Assembly: GCA_016840645.1 (NCBI GenBank)
Contig: JAEORY010000281.1
Location: forward strand, 1-5,733
DNA from: Candidatus Borrarchaeota archaeon
GTDB lineage: Archaea > Asgardarchaeota > Sifarchaeia > Borrarchaeales > Borrarchaeaceae
Length of the DNA: 5,733 nt
Direction of reading: 5' to 3'
In this document: positions 1 through 5,733 of the stretch, in pieces
How the letters are laid out: each line of letters starts with the position of its first letter
Position numbering within the stretch: position 1 is the first letter of the stretch
Notes under the pieces: model-generated
Told to the model about the DNA's origin: nothing
Databases searched by the model: none
What the model saw: the letters and a program-made list of their open reading frames with translations, nothing else
Program-made: the position numbers and the translations under genes

Positions 1-1
1 T

Positions 2-1576
2 TTTAAATCACCTTTAACGGAGATCTATGCGGAGTCCTACTCGGCAGGGCATTTTGCACCTCAGCTTAAGTTTGCAGGTTACGATGTAGTGATTATAGAA
101 GGAAAAGCTGAAAGCCCAGTTTACCTTTGGATTAGCGATCGAGGCGTTGAAATTAAGGACGCATCACATCTATGGGGAAAAATAACATATGACACAGAAG
201 ATGCCATAAAGGAGGAATTAGGTGATAAGAAGATTAGAGTCGCCTGTATTGGACCTGCTGGAGAGAATTTAGTCAAGTTCGCAAACATAAAGAATGATTA
301 CTGGAGATCCGCCGGACGATGTGGCCCTGGAGCAGTAATGGGGTCAAAAAATCTAAAGGCAATTGCAGCAAGAGGAAAAAAACGCTTCGAACTTGCAGAT
401 CGAGAAGGATTCATGGAATTCCTCAAAGATATGAATGAAGAGATAAGAACGGACAAAGCTACAAGCGAAATCTACCCGACGTATGGAACACCTGTAACCG
501 TCAACCTCGTCAATACTACAGGATCATTCCCAACAGGTGGCTACTGGAAAGATGGGTTCTTCGAAGATTACGAAAAAATCAATGCTGAGGCAGTTCGTGA
601 ACAGATTACGATAAAACCGCAAGGGTGTTATGCTTGTGAAATCAGATGCGGAAAATTGGGTGAAGCTAAGCAAAAAGATGGTACTATAATCAGGATCGAG
701 GGGCCAGAGTACGAGACAATTTACAGTTTTGGCGGACTGAACATGATAAACGATCTTCGTGAAATAGTAAGAATGAATGATTATTGTGACAGAATGGGTT
801 TTGACTCCATGACTGGTGGAAATGTTGTTTCTTTCGCTATAGAAGCGTATAAACGCGGTGTTCTGCAATCAGAAATTCCATTAGACTACGGAGATCCAGA
901 AAGTGTCATGTACATTATGGAAAAAATAGTGAAAAGAGAAGACTTTGGCGATATACTCGCAGAGGGGGTTAGAGGTGCTGCAGAAAAACTCGGGCTTTCA
1001 GATTTAGCAATTCATGTGAAAGGCTTGGAGCCTGCCGGATATGATCCACGCGCACTATATTGTATGGCATTGGGTTATATGACTTCTGTTCGTGGGGCAT
1101 GTCATCTTCGATGCACTGGTTATATTTTTGATTTTCGAGGAGTTTCAGGAGATAGATTAGCACCAGAAGAAAAGGCTCCTCTTGTGAAAGAATATGAGGA
1201 TAGATTTGTAATCTTTGATTCCTTTATTCTTTGCCGATTCGTCCGTGATATATTCCCATGGGATAAAATGATTAGATTGTGCAAAACGATCATGGGCTTT
1301 GATTATAATGAAAATCAACTTCGAAACAAAGCAGAAAAGATTCATAACTTAGCACGAATGTACAGCGTACGAGAGGGTATTTCACGCGCCGATGACTACC
1401 TCCCAAAACGTCTTTCTGAGGAGCCGTTAAAGACAGGTGCTTCAAGCGGGGCTGTGATAAGCAGAAAAGACCAAGACAAAATGCTTGATGAATATTATGC
1501 GCTTCGCGGGTGGGATGATCAAGGTATACCCACCCCAGAGACAATTAAGCGATTAAATTTAGATTCTATATTGTGA
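2..1576 (+). CDS. Aldehyde:ferredoxin oxidoreductase (AOR) family enzyme, 5'-truncated by window edge
   Basis: AOR-family enzymes are cytoplasmic tungsten (or Mo) bis-pterin, 4Fe-4S proteins that oxidise aldehydes to acids with ferredoxin as acceptor. The frame is open from base 2. The first codons read SPLTEIYAES...LKFAGYD, a typical AOR N-domain, so the GTG at 89 is internal and about 80 residues lie outside the window. Restoring them gives about 604 aa, the normal family length. Visible motifs, matched to Pyrococcus furiosus AOR from memory, are: RSAGR (305-319, pterin phosphate contacts around Arg182-Arg186) running into GRCGPGAVMGSKNLK; cluster ligands CYACEIRC (626-649); EYET (707-718; Glu313 equivalent at 713); DRMGFD (Asp338/Asp343 region); RGACHLR (His448 equivalent at 1103); fourth cluster Cys in FILCRF (1232); and the C-terminal YYALRGWDDQGIPT. 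No key catalytic residue is missing. The subfamily and substrate are unknown. Some family members (e.g. BamB of benzoyl-CoA reductase) are not aldehyde oxidases. Confidence 0.93.
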   Translation, partial: FKSPLTEIYAESYSAGHFAPQLKFAGYDVVIIEGKAESPVYLWISDRGVEIKDASHLWGKITYDTEDAIKEELGDKKIRVACIGPAGENLVKFANIKNDYWRSAGRCGPGAVMGSKNLKAIAARGKKRFELADREGFMEFLKDMNEEIRTDKATSEIYPTYGTPVTVNLVNTTGSFPTGGYWKDGFFEDYEKINAEAVREQITIKPQGCYACEIRCGKLGEAKQKDGTIIRIEGPEYETIYSFGGLNMINDLREIVRMNDYCDRMGFDSMTGGNVVSFAIEAYKRGVLQSEIPLDYGDPESVMYIMEKIVKREDFGDILAEGVRGAAEKLGLSDLAIHVKGLEPAGYDPRALYCMALGYMTSVRGACHLRCTGYIFDFRGVSGDRLAPEEKAPLVKEYEDRFVIFDSFILCRFVRDIFPWDKMIRLCKTIMGFDYNENQLRNKAEKIHNLARMYSVREGISRADDYLPKRLSEEPLKTGASSGAVISRKDQDKMLDEYYALRGWDDQGIPTPETIKRLNLDSIL

Positions 1577-1646
1577 GAAATAATATTTATCAAAATTTGT
1601 TCCCTTTTATCGTATATACTCTACTTCGTTTCTCACGCTTTTTATT
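1573..1646 (+). terminator. Candidate transcription end of the AOR gene: inverted repeat plus T-rich tail
   Basis: GTGAGAAA (1573-1580) overlaps the AOR stop codon, and its perfect reverse complement TTTCTCAC lies at 1629-1636. The second arm is followed at once by GC-TTTTT-ATTT. The 48-nt loop is long for a classical intrinsic terminator, but the position right after the stop and the T-run fit an end-of-transcript signal. In an archaeon the T-runs alone (1603-1608 and 1639-1646) could terminate transcription. Confidence 0.4.
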
Positions 1647-1686
1647 TAGTGAATTATTTGGCAAAGATATTATACTTAGTTGAACC

Positions 1687-1695
1687 TTAAAATAT
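1687..1695 (+). promoter_or_regulatory. Candidate TATA box for the HEAT-repeat gene
   Basis: TTAAAATAT, preceded by AACC, resembles an archaeal TATA/BRE arrangement. Transcription would then start near 1713-1718 and leave a leader of about 55 nt before the ATG at 1773. Another AT-rich box (1669-1677) is possible. This rests on sequence likeness only, in a very AT-rich gap. Confidence 0.28.
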
Positions 1696-1712
1696 GTAGA
1701 AATCATTCATAA

Positions 1713-1733
1713 AATTCGAATTATTTACGAATT
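1713..1733. repeat. Inverted repeat AATTCG-N9-CGAATT upstream of the HEAT gene
   Basis: The two 6-bp arms (1713-1718 and 1728-1733) are perfect reverse complements separated by 9 bp. The repeat sits where transcription would start if the box at 1687-1695 is the promoter, so it could be an operator. Short AT-rich dyads also arise by chance. Confidence 0.35.
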
Positions 1734-1772
1734 GTTTCCCTACTCAAAATTGGTAACTGATGAAGGATTTAA

Positions 1773-2483
1773 ATGGACGCAGAAGAAATCAGAGCGCTCG
1801 GAGGAAATAGTAAGGCAGAACTACGAACTAGGGCTTTAAAAATACTTAAAATGATTGGCAAAGCTCATCCTTCAGCTAAGAAACGAGTATTAATTCTTTT
1901 ACAGAGATGGATTACTGATAATAACCCCTACTTACGACGTACGACTTTACTCTCCGTTGGTGACCTCTTCAAAAACAAACCAGAAGTGTTGGTGAGATTT
2001 TCGGAGATAGGTATTAATGATCCTTCCTGGGAAGTCAGAATGGCAACAGCTAAAATCCTCGAACATCTTCCTGCTAGGCACAAGCAACTAAGAGGTATGG
2101 TTCGTATCTTGGCAAAGGATAAAACTACGATTGTAAATAGATCTGTGGGTGATATGCTGGCAAAGATCATCAGAAAAGAAAAACAAAAGCCATTGATGGA
2201 TTTAATTAAGGAATTTGCACAAAGCGATGATAAAAACGAAAGAAAAACCGCTGCTTTTGCACTTAGGGCTATTGAACGTAAAAATATAGAAATTATTGAT
2301 GTTTTAAACGAATGGAGTCAGGAAAACGATATAAACTTGAAATGGACATGCATTTATGCTTGTAAACTTCTTGCTAAGAAACGCCCCACTGAGGTTTCAA
2401 GTATCCTTAATAATATTACACCTGAAAAAAAGCTTGATCGGATTTTTAGTAAAACACTCAAAGAGTTGGGGCATCCACAATAA
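1773..2483 (+). CDS. HEAT-repeat (armadillo-like) solenoid protein, 236 aa
   Basis: The whole protein is an alpha-helical solenoid of six HEAT-type units. Their D/N-x-x-x-[VLI]-R-x-x-A-like cores begin near residues 11, 49, 82, 116, 151 and 184, a regular 33-38 residue period. The clearest unit is NDPSWEVRMATAKIL (82-96); SDDKNERKTAAFALRAI (151-167) is another. It has no signal peptide, membrane segment or Cys cluster, so it is probably cytoplasmic. It is rich in Lys and Arg, which would suit a nucleic-acid or acidic-protein partner (inference). The ATG at 1773 is secure: TAA at 1770-1772 blocks any in-frame extension, and GAAGGA (1762-1767) gives an SD with 5-nt spacing. Size and six-repeat plan recall the AlkD DNA glycosylase, but the Trp-x3-Asp pair expected there is absent, so function is unassigned. 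The gene has its own upstream gap and appears monocistronic. Confidence 0.85.
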   Translation: MDAEEIRALGGNSKAELRTRALKILKMIGKAHPSAKKRVLILLQRWITDNNPYLRRTTLLSVGDLFKNKPEVLVRFSEIGINDPSWEVRMATAKILEHLPARHKQLRGMVRILAKDKTTIVNRSVGDMLAKIIRKEKQKPLMDLIKEFAQSDDKNERKTAAFALRAIERKNIEIIDVLNEWSQENDINLKWTCIYACKLLAKKRPTEVSSILNNITPEKKLDRIFSKTLKELGHPQ

Positions 2484-2557
2484 GGTTTTACAAAACTAGA
2501 AGCTGTGGATATAGCGCATTATTTGAGTTAAAAGGCAAAACATATCAGAAATAACTG

Positions 2558-2597
2558 AAAAATAAAAAAAAGAGTTGGCGCATGATAAAGATGCGTT
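2558..2597 (-). terminator. Intrinsic-type terminator of the permease gene
   Basis: Read on the - strand just past the permease stop, a 5-bp stem (CGCAT/ATGCG, 2579-2583 with 2591-2595) closes a 7-nt loop and can be lengthened by two G-U pairs. After five bases comes T8 (2571-2564), then A and T5 (2562-2558). The stem is short but the T-tract is strong. It lies in the convergent gap with the HEAT gene. I see no comparable T-run on the + strand to end the HEAT transcript. Confidence 0.6.
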
Positions 2598-2611
2598 AAA
2601 TTGGTTTGTAT

Positions 2612-4201
2612 TTATTCTGGTGGTATCTCTTTGAATGTTAATGATAGCGGAATTCTGTTCTTATGATAGATCCAAGCGATTCCGAAGATGATCCAAGCGA
2701 TGAGCCAGAACACGAATGTAAATGCGAGATTTGCTACACTTACAGCACCTGAGATCGTTGGAGTCATACCGGCATATGCCATCCAGGCTGAAACAATAAA
2801 TGAGCCTATAGCTGCCCATTGAATCGTGTAGAATGGACCGATTTTCTTTCTTACAATGTCCGGCGCTAATTCAAAGGATTCTTTCATTTTCGTTGGATAT
2901 ATGAACCCAGCTATTGATGCAATGCAATTTCCTACGAACCATCCTGTGATGATGTAAACAAAGAATGCCATAATTGTTGTGTAGATCCATAGTACCATGA
3001 AAAGAAATGCCACAACGCCGCAAATGATTAGAGCCACCCATGGTGTTGCAAAGCGCGTATCTACAGCGCTAACCTTTGTAGGTAAGATTCTGTCGAAGCT
3101 CCAGCTGAACATCAATCTTGTGCAGCAGTAAACATATGTGAGTCCAGCGGCCCAAGTCATCATCATAAATCCGAGTACAATGATGAAGTAAGCGCCGAGA
3201 TTATCTGTTGCAAAAATGGCAAGCACTGTAAACCATGGTCCTGTTATCGCTGCTGGCATCGTGTAATACGGGCTTCCATAAACATAGGTTGTACTGATTG
3301 CGTTAACGAAAGAGCCGCCCATACCAATATAAGCCGACTGGTAGATCATAAAGGTGAGCAGACCGAAGACTATAACTGCACCTAGAATGGCAATAAACTG
3401 TGATCTTCGAACATCTTTAATTTCACCAGCAATGTACACTGACTGTGCAAATCCAAGGAAGTTGATCATTGTGAATGTCACGCCTAGCATGGTCGCTGCA
3501 AGTGGAAAAACGGTCATTAGTGGCAGTCCATACGTATTCGCCACATCGTTTCCCGCAGCAATGGTTCCTGCATAGGTCATATCACCAGGGATGGAAGATG
3601 CATCAAAGTTCGCAGCATACTGTGCGGGTGTTATACTTGCAAAGACTGCTGTAAAAGTGACAATACCTGCCACAATAACGAAGAATGCAATCGTTAACAC
3701 CCTAGCGTTCCATTTTGATCCAAGTGCTGCAATCATTGAAACGATTATGATATAGACTGTTCCGAGTACCATCATCGTGACTGGGTTCAAAATTGCTGCT
3801 GCTCCCGTTGGATTCCCCATTTTCACTAAGAGTGGTGCGATCGCATACTCCAAGGTCCAAGGAATCTCCGTTCCAACTAAGCTAATAAGCACAATGAACA
3901 GGAAGAAATTCGTCATAAAACCGAGACCTGGATGAACCGTACGGCTAATCCAGATATAGTCACCACCAGAACGTGGTGCAGCCGCCGAATAGAGACTATA
4001 GAAAATAGCTATGACCAAACAGATAGGGATGCATATCAGAGCAGTCGTGGGTAGATAAACCCCCGGAAACGTGACTGTCGCCCAGATACCATAGATATAG
4101 ACCGCTGAAGGAGCCATAACCAATACATTGAAGATCAATGTTTCCCATGCGCTAATGTTTCTAACCAAACCAGAACTTTTTCGAGCAAAGACTTCGCCCA
4201 T
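2612..4201 (-). CDS. APC-superfamily amino acid/polyamine-type permease, 12 TM, 529 aa
   Basis: This is an inner-membrane secondary transporter of the amino acid-polyamine-organocation family. Hydrophobic segments fall near residues 20-42, 50-72, 95-115, 141-160, 167-189, 229-252, 268-290, 324-350, 388-406, 408-434, 457-478 and 487-512, the usual twelve. Family signatures are PRSGGDYIWISR (76-87, TM2-TM3 loop), GEIKDVRRS (259-267, TM6-TM7) and TRLMFSWSFDRILP (361-374, TM8-TM9). Lys and Arg cluster in the loops predicted cytoplasmic. The two long outer loops (190-228 and 291-322) contain none, which fits the positive-inside rule. Start: AGGAG on the - strand (4215-4211) lies 9 nt before the ATG. 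It is divergent from the M24 hydrolase and probably shares its control region. The substrate cannot be read from sequence; amino acids or amines are the family norm. Confidence 0.92.
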   Translation of the reverse strand: MGEVFARKSSGLVRNISAWETLIFNVLVMAPSAVYIYGIWATVTFPGVYLPTTALICIPICLVIAIFYSLYSAAAPRSGGDYIWISRTVHPGLGFMTNFFLFIVLISLVGTEIPWTLEYAIAPLLVKMGNPTGAAAILNPVTMMVLGTVYIIIVSMIAALGSKWNARVLTIAFFVIVAGIVTFTAVFASITPAQYAANFDASSIPGDMTYAGTIAAGNDVANTYGLPLMTVFPLAATMLGVTFTMINFLGFAQSVYIAGEIKDVRRSQFIAILGAVIVFGLLTFMIYQSAYIGMGGSFVNAISTTYVYGSPYYTMPAAITGPWFTVLAIFATDNLGAYFIIVLGFMMMTWAAGLTYVYCCTRLMFSWSFDRILPTKVSAVDTRFATPWVALIICGVVAFLFMVLWIYTTIMAFFVYIITGWFVGNCIASIAGFIYPTKMKESFELAPDIVRKKIGPFYTIQWAAIGSFIVSAWMAYAGMTPTISGAVSVANLAFTFVFWLIAWIIFGIAWIYHKNRIPLSLTFKEIPPE

Positions 4202-4273
4202 GTGTATTTTCTCCTAATCTTTTTTTTAATAAAGAATATACAATTGGAAACGTTTGTTTGTGGCGCTATCTAG

Positions 4274-4282
4274 TATTTATAA
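4274..4282 (-). promoter_or_regulatory. Candidate TATA box for the permease gene
   Basis: On the - strand this reads TTATAAATA, close to the archaeal TATA consensus, with purine-rich TAAAAAG directly upstream as a possible BRE. A start about 25 nt further on (near 4252-4256) would give a leader of about 50 nt containing the AGGAG ribosome site. Confidence 0.42.
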
Positions 4283-4375
4283 CTTTTTATGATTAGTTAG
4301 ACAAATAAACTTGAAATAAATTAAGTGTTCATATGAGTGGCATGTTTCAAGAAGCGAAGTACAGATTTTAAAGCC

Positions 4376-4388
4376 AAAATAAATTTAA
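4376..4388 (+). promoter_or_regulatory. Candidate TATA box for the M24 hydrolase gene
   Basis: AAAATAAATTTAA, preceded by AAAGCC, is the best AT-rich box at a suitable distance. It predicts a transcription start near 4405-4410, about 40 nt before the chosen ATG. The box is degenerate and the call rests on position as much as on sequence. Confidence 0.33.
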
Positions 4389-4398
4389 GACCATAGTT

Positions 4399-4416
4399 AG
4401 TATAACGTGGTATACT
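4399..4416. promoter_or_regulatory. Palindrome AGTATA-N6-TATACT, candidate operator
   Basis: Two perfect 6-bp inverted arms are separated by 6 bp, so the arm centres are 12 bp apart, close to one helical turn, as expected for a dimeric helix-turn-helix regulator. It overlaps the predicted transcription start of the M24 gene, where a bound repressor would block initiation. The regulator is not in the window. Function is inferred from symmetry and position only. Confidence 0.4.
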
Positions 4417-4430
4417 TTTGGTAGTAATAA

Positions 4431-4438
4431 AGGAAGGA
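4431..4438 (+). promoter_or_regulatory. Ribosome binding site that favours the ATG at 4447
   Basis: AGGAAGGA abuts or overlaps the first ATG (4438), leaving too little spacing for it, but lies 8 nt before the second in-frame ATG (4447). Normal SD spacing therefore points to 4447 as the start of the M24 protein. Confidence 0.6.
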
Positions 4439-4446
4439 TGGTTAAA

Positions 4447-5538
4447 ATGGGTATTCCTAAAGAAGAATTTAGTGAAAGAATCGCAAAAGTAAAGATGATG
4501 ATGGAAAAAACGGAAATAGGTTATTTAATCGTTTCTTCGATCTCAGATATGAGATATCTCTCAAATTATACACTGCTTGCCGGAGCAGCCAATGTACTTA
4601 TACCAAGAGAAGATGAGCCTGTATTGTTGATAGATCAAGATTGGGATCTTTTACGTGCCAAAGAGGTATCAGCAATTCCAGATACGCGAGCCACATCAAA
4701 CCTTGCATTAGGTACCCCTGAGATCATGGAAAGCACTTATGTCGAAGGTAAGATAGGAGTTGTTGGCTGGAATGTGTTCCCCACACCCATCTATTTGGCT
4801 ATAAAGAAAGTATTGCCGAAGGCAGACTTTGATGACGCTACTGAAATTTTAGCAAATATGAGAATGGTTAAAAGTCTCGCAGAAATAGCATTCATAGAGA
4901 AGGCATCAAAGATAACCGATGAAGGAACAAAAACTATCACGGATGCCATTAATCCTGGAAAAACAGAAATGGAAGTAGTACTTGCAGGTGAAGTGGCTAT
5001 GAAGTTAGCAGGTGCGCGAGAACTTTCTTTTCCGACAGTCCTCGGATCGGGAGCGAGAACTGAGACTATAGTTCCTCAACCGACTGAAAAGAAAATAGAA
5101 AAGGATGATCTGATTCTGATGGATCTTGGCGGTAGATATAATGGATATTGTGCAGACATGTCGAGAGTAAAGATGTGTGGAACGCCTACACAAGAGCAAA
5201 AGGATCTTTATGAAGTTGTCATGCAAATGTATAATAAAGCTATTCAGGCAGTAAAGCCTGGGGTAAAGGCAAATGAAGTACATGAAATTGCGAAACGTGT
5301 TGCACAAGAAGCAGGTTATGGAGAATATTTTGTCCATCTGATTGGGCATGGACTAGGGCTAGATGAACATGACCCTCCTTTTCTTGAAACGGAACCCATT
5401 GAACTGGTTCCAGGCATGGTTCATTCGATCGAGCCAGGACTTTACAAACCTGGAGTCGGTGGTATCAGAGTGGAGGATACAGTTCTAGTGACCGATACTG
5501 GTCGAAAAGTATTAACTTCATTTGACAGAAGCCTTTAA
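4447..5538 (+). CDS. M24-family metallohydrolase (Xaa-Pro peptidase/creatinase-like), 363 aa
   Basis: A cytoplasmic dinuclear-metal hydrolase of the pita-bread fold. Numbering is from the ATG at 4447; starting at 4438 would add MVK. Residues ~5-130 form a creatinase-type N-domain (RIAKVKMMM..., MRYLSNYTLLAG), and ~145-363 the catalytic domain. All five metal ligands are present: Asp226 (LMDLGG), Asp237 (CADMSR), His301 (HLIGHGLG), Glu329 (SIEPG) and Glu343 (RVEDT). The accessory His297, His308 and Arg341 of the family are also there. The conserved His 17 residues before the first metal Asp (His243 in E. coli aminopeptidase P) is replaced by Val209, with no His nearby, so a standard Xaa-Pro peptidase activity is not assured. 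A creatinase- or amide-hydrolase-like substrate is possible. The length is normal for archaeal/bacterial prolidase-like proteins. It is divergent from an APC permease, which suggests uptake and hydrolysis of related compounds. Confidence 0.88.
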   Translation: MGIPKEEFSERIAKVKMMMEKTEIGYLIVSSISDMRYLSNYTLLAGAANVLIPREDEPVLLIDQDWDLLRAKEVSAIPDTRATSNLALGTPEIMESTYVEGKIGVVGWNVFPTPIYLAIKKVLPKADFDDATEILANMRMVKSLAEIAFIEKASKITDEGTKTITDAINPGKTEMEVVLAGEVAMKLAGARELSFPTVLGSGARTETIVPQPTEKKIEKDDLILMDLGGRYNGYCADMSRVKMCGTPTQEQKDLYEVVMQMYNKAIQAVKPGVKANEVHEIAKRVAQEAGYGEYFVHLIGHGLGLDEHDPPFLETEPIELVPGMVHSIEPGLYKPGVGGIRVEDTVLVTDTGRKVLTSFDRSL

Positions 5539-5553
5539 CTACAACATAATAGA

Positions 5554-5600
5554 TCCTGATGATTACAAATATTATCAGGACTTCTTTTCCTAATTTTTTT
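5554..5600 (+). terminator. Intrinsic terminator of the M24 hydrolase gene
   Basis: TCCTGAT (5554-5560) pairs perfectly with ATCAGGA (5574-5580). A G-U and two A-T pairs extend the stem to 10 bp around a 7-nt loop. It is followed by CTTCTTTTCC and T7 (5594-5600). It begins 15 bp after the stop codon. Confidence 0.75.
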
Positions 5601-5698
5601 AGAAAATCAAACAAGCGATACTGAATTTTCTTCTCTTTCAAAACGACTGCTTTTAACAGACAAGAAGTCTTAGAAATTCAATATGTCTAAAGATAGTT

Positions 5699-5732
5699 AA
5701 AGGTTGAAAAAAAAGTAAAAAAAAGGTTGAAA
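5699..5732. repeat. 11-bp direct repeat AAAGGTTGAAA flanking two A8 runs
   Basis: AAAGGTTGAAA occurs at 5699-5709 and 5722-5732, 23 bp apart, with A8 at 5707-5714 and at 5717-5724. The window ends here, so it cannot be told whether more copies follow. On the - strand the runs are two T8 tracts, which could be the termination zone of a leftward gene beyond the edge. No gene is visible between 5539 and 5733. Confidence 0.45.
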
Positions 5733-5733
5733 T

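Noticed and set aside
89..91. GTG at 89 as the start of the AOR gene
   Set aside because: The same frame is open to base 2 and encodes conserved AOR residues upstream of it, so the gene simply runs off the window edge.
524..1544. Four open frames on the - strand inside the AOR gene (62-114 codons)
   Set aside because: They lie antisense to a well-conserved coding frame, have no recognisable domains, and two of them overlap each other; they are shadows of the AOR gene.
1773..2483. HEAT protein as an active AlkD-type DNA glycosylase
   Set aside because: Size and repeat number fit, but no Trp-x3-Asp pair is present, so the catalytic claim is not supported.
2485..2496. GTTTT-AC-AAAAC just after the HEAT gene as a terminator
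   Set aside because: A 2-nt loop is too tight for a hairpin and no T-run follows it on the + strand.
4328..4337. TCATATGA (4329-4336), CAATTG (4241-4246) and AAACGTTT (4248-4255) palindromes as operators
   Set aside because: Short self-complementary words of 6-8 bp are common in AT-rich gaps, and none is repeated or extended.
4438..4446. ATG at 4438 as the start of the M24 hydrolase
   Set aside because: The SD-like AGGAAGGA abuts or overlaps it, leaving no usable spacing; the in-frame ATG at 4447 has an 8-nt spacing. It cannot be wholly excluded and changes only three residues.
5005..5349. 114-codon - strand frame inside the M24 gene, and similar ones at 1928-2170 (-) and 3354-3575 (+)
   Set aside because: All are antisense to genes with clear family motifs, and their translations show no domain likeness.

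Overview
The window is AT-rich and carries three complete genes and one gene cut off at the left edge. It has the look of a prokaryotic, most likely archaeal, chromosome segment from an anaerobe that uses peptides or amino acids. The evidence for this is a tungsten/molybdenum aldehyde:ferredoxin oxidoreductase (AOR) family enzyme, an APC-type permease with the PRSGGDY signature common in archaea, TATA-like boxes about 55-75 bp upstream of starts, and T-rich ends after genes. The archaeal assignment is an inference. Clear Shine-Dalgarno sites and two good hairpin-plus-T-run terminators would also fit a bacterium.

Layout, left to right: (1) the C-terminal ~524 residues of an AOR-family oxidoreductase on the + strand, with its first ~80 residues outside the window; (2) a 196-bp gap with a stem-and-T-run candidate terminator, a TATA-like box and an inverted repeat; (3) a 236-aa basic protein made almost entirely of six HEAT repeats, + strand; (4) a 128-bp convergent gap with a hairpin terminator for the permease; (5) a 529-aa, 12-TM APC-family amino acid/polyamine-type permease, - strand; (6) a 245-bp divergent control region with a candidate promoter for each side and an 18-bp palindrome near the expected start of transcription of the rightward gene; (7) an M24-family (Xaa-Pro peptidase/creatinase fold) metallohydrolase, + strand, ending in a strong hairpin terminator; (8) 195 bp of AT-rich sequence with no gene, ending in two A8 runs inside an 11-bp direct repeat.

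A plausible working picture is that the permease imports an amino acid or a small amide or peptide, the divergent M24 enzyme hydrolyses a related substrate, and the AOR-family enzyme oxidises an aldehyde (or acts on a related carbonyl substrate) with ferredoxin as partner. Only the permease/M24 pairing has positional support, through a shared control region. The HEAT protein has no evident functional tie to its neighbours. The most notable points are the M24 protein, which keeps all five metal ligands but has Val where prolidases, aminopeptidase P and creatinase have a conserved active-site His, and the AOR, which departs from the Pyrococcus enzyme at several cofactor-contacting positions. I saw no CRISPR array, transposon, RNA gene or defence cassette.
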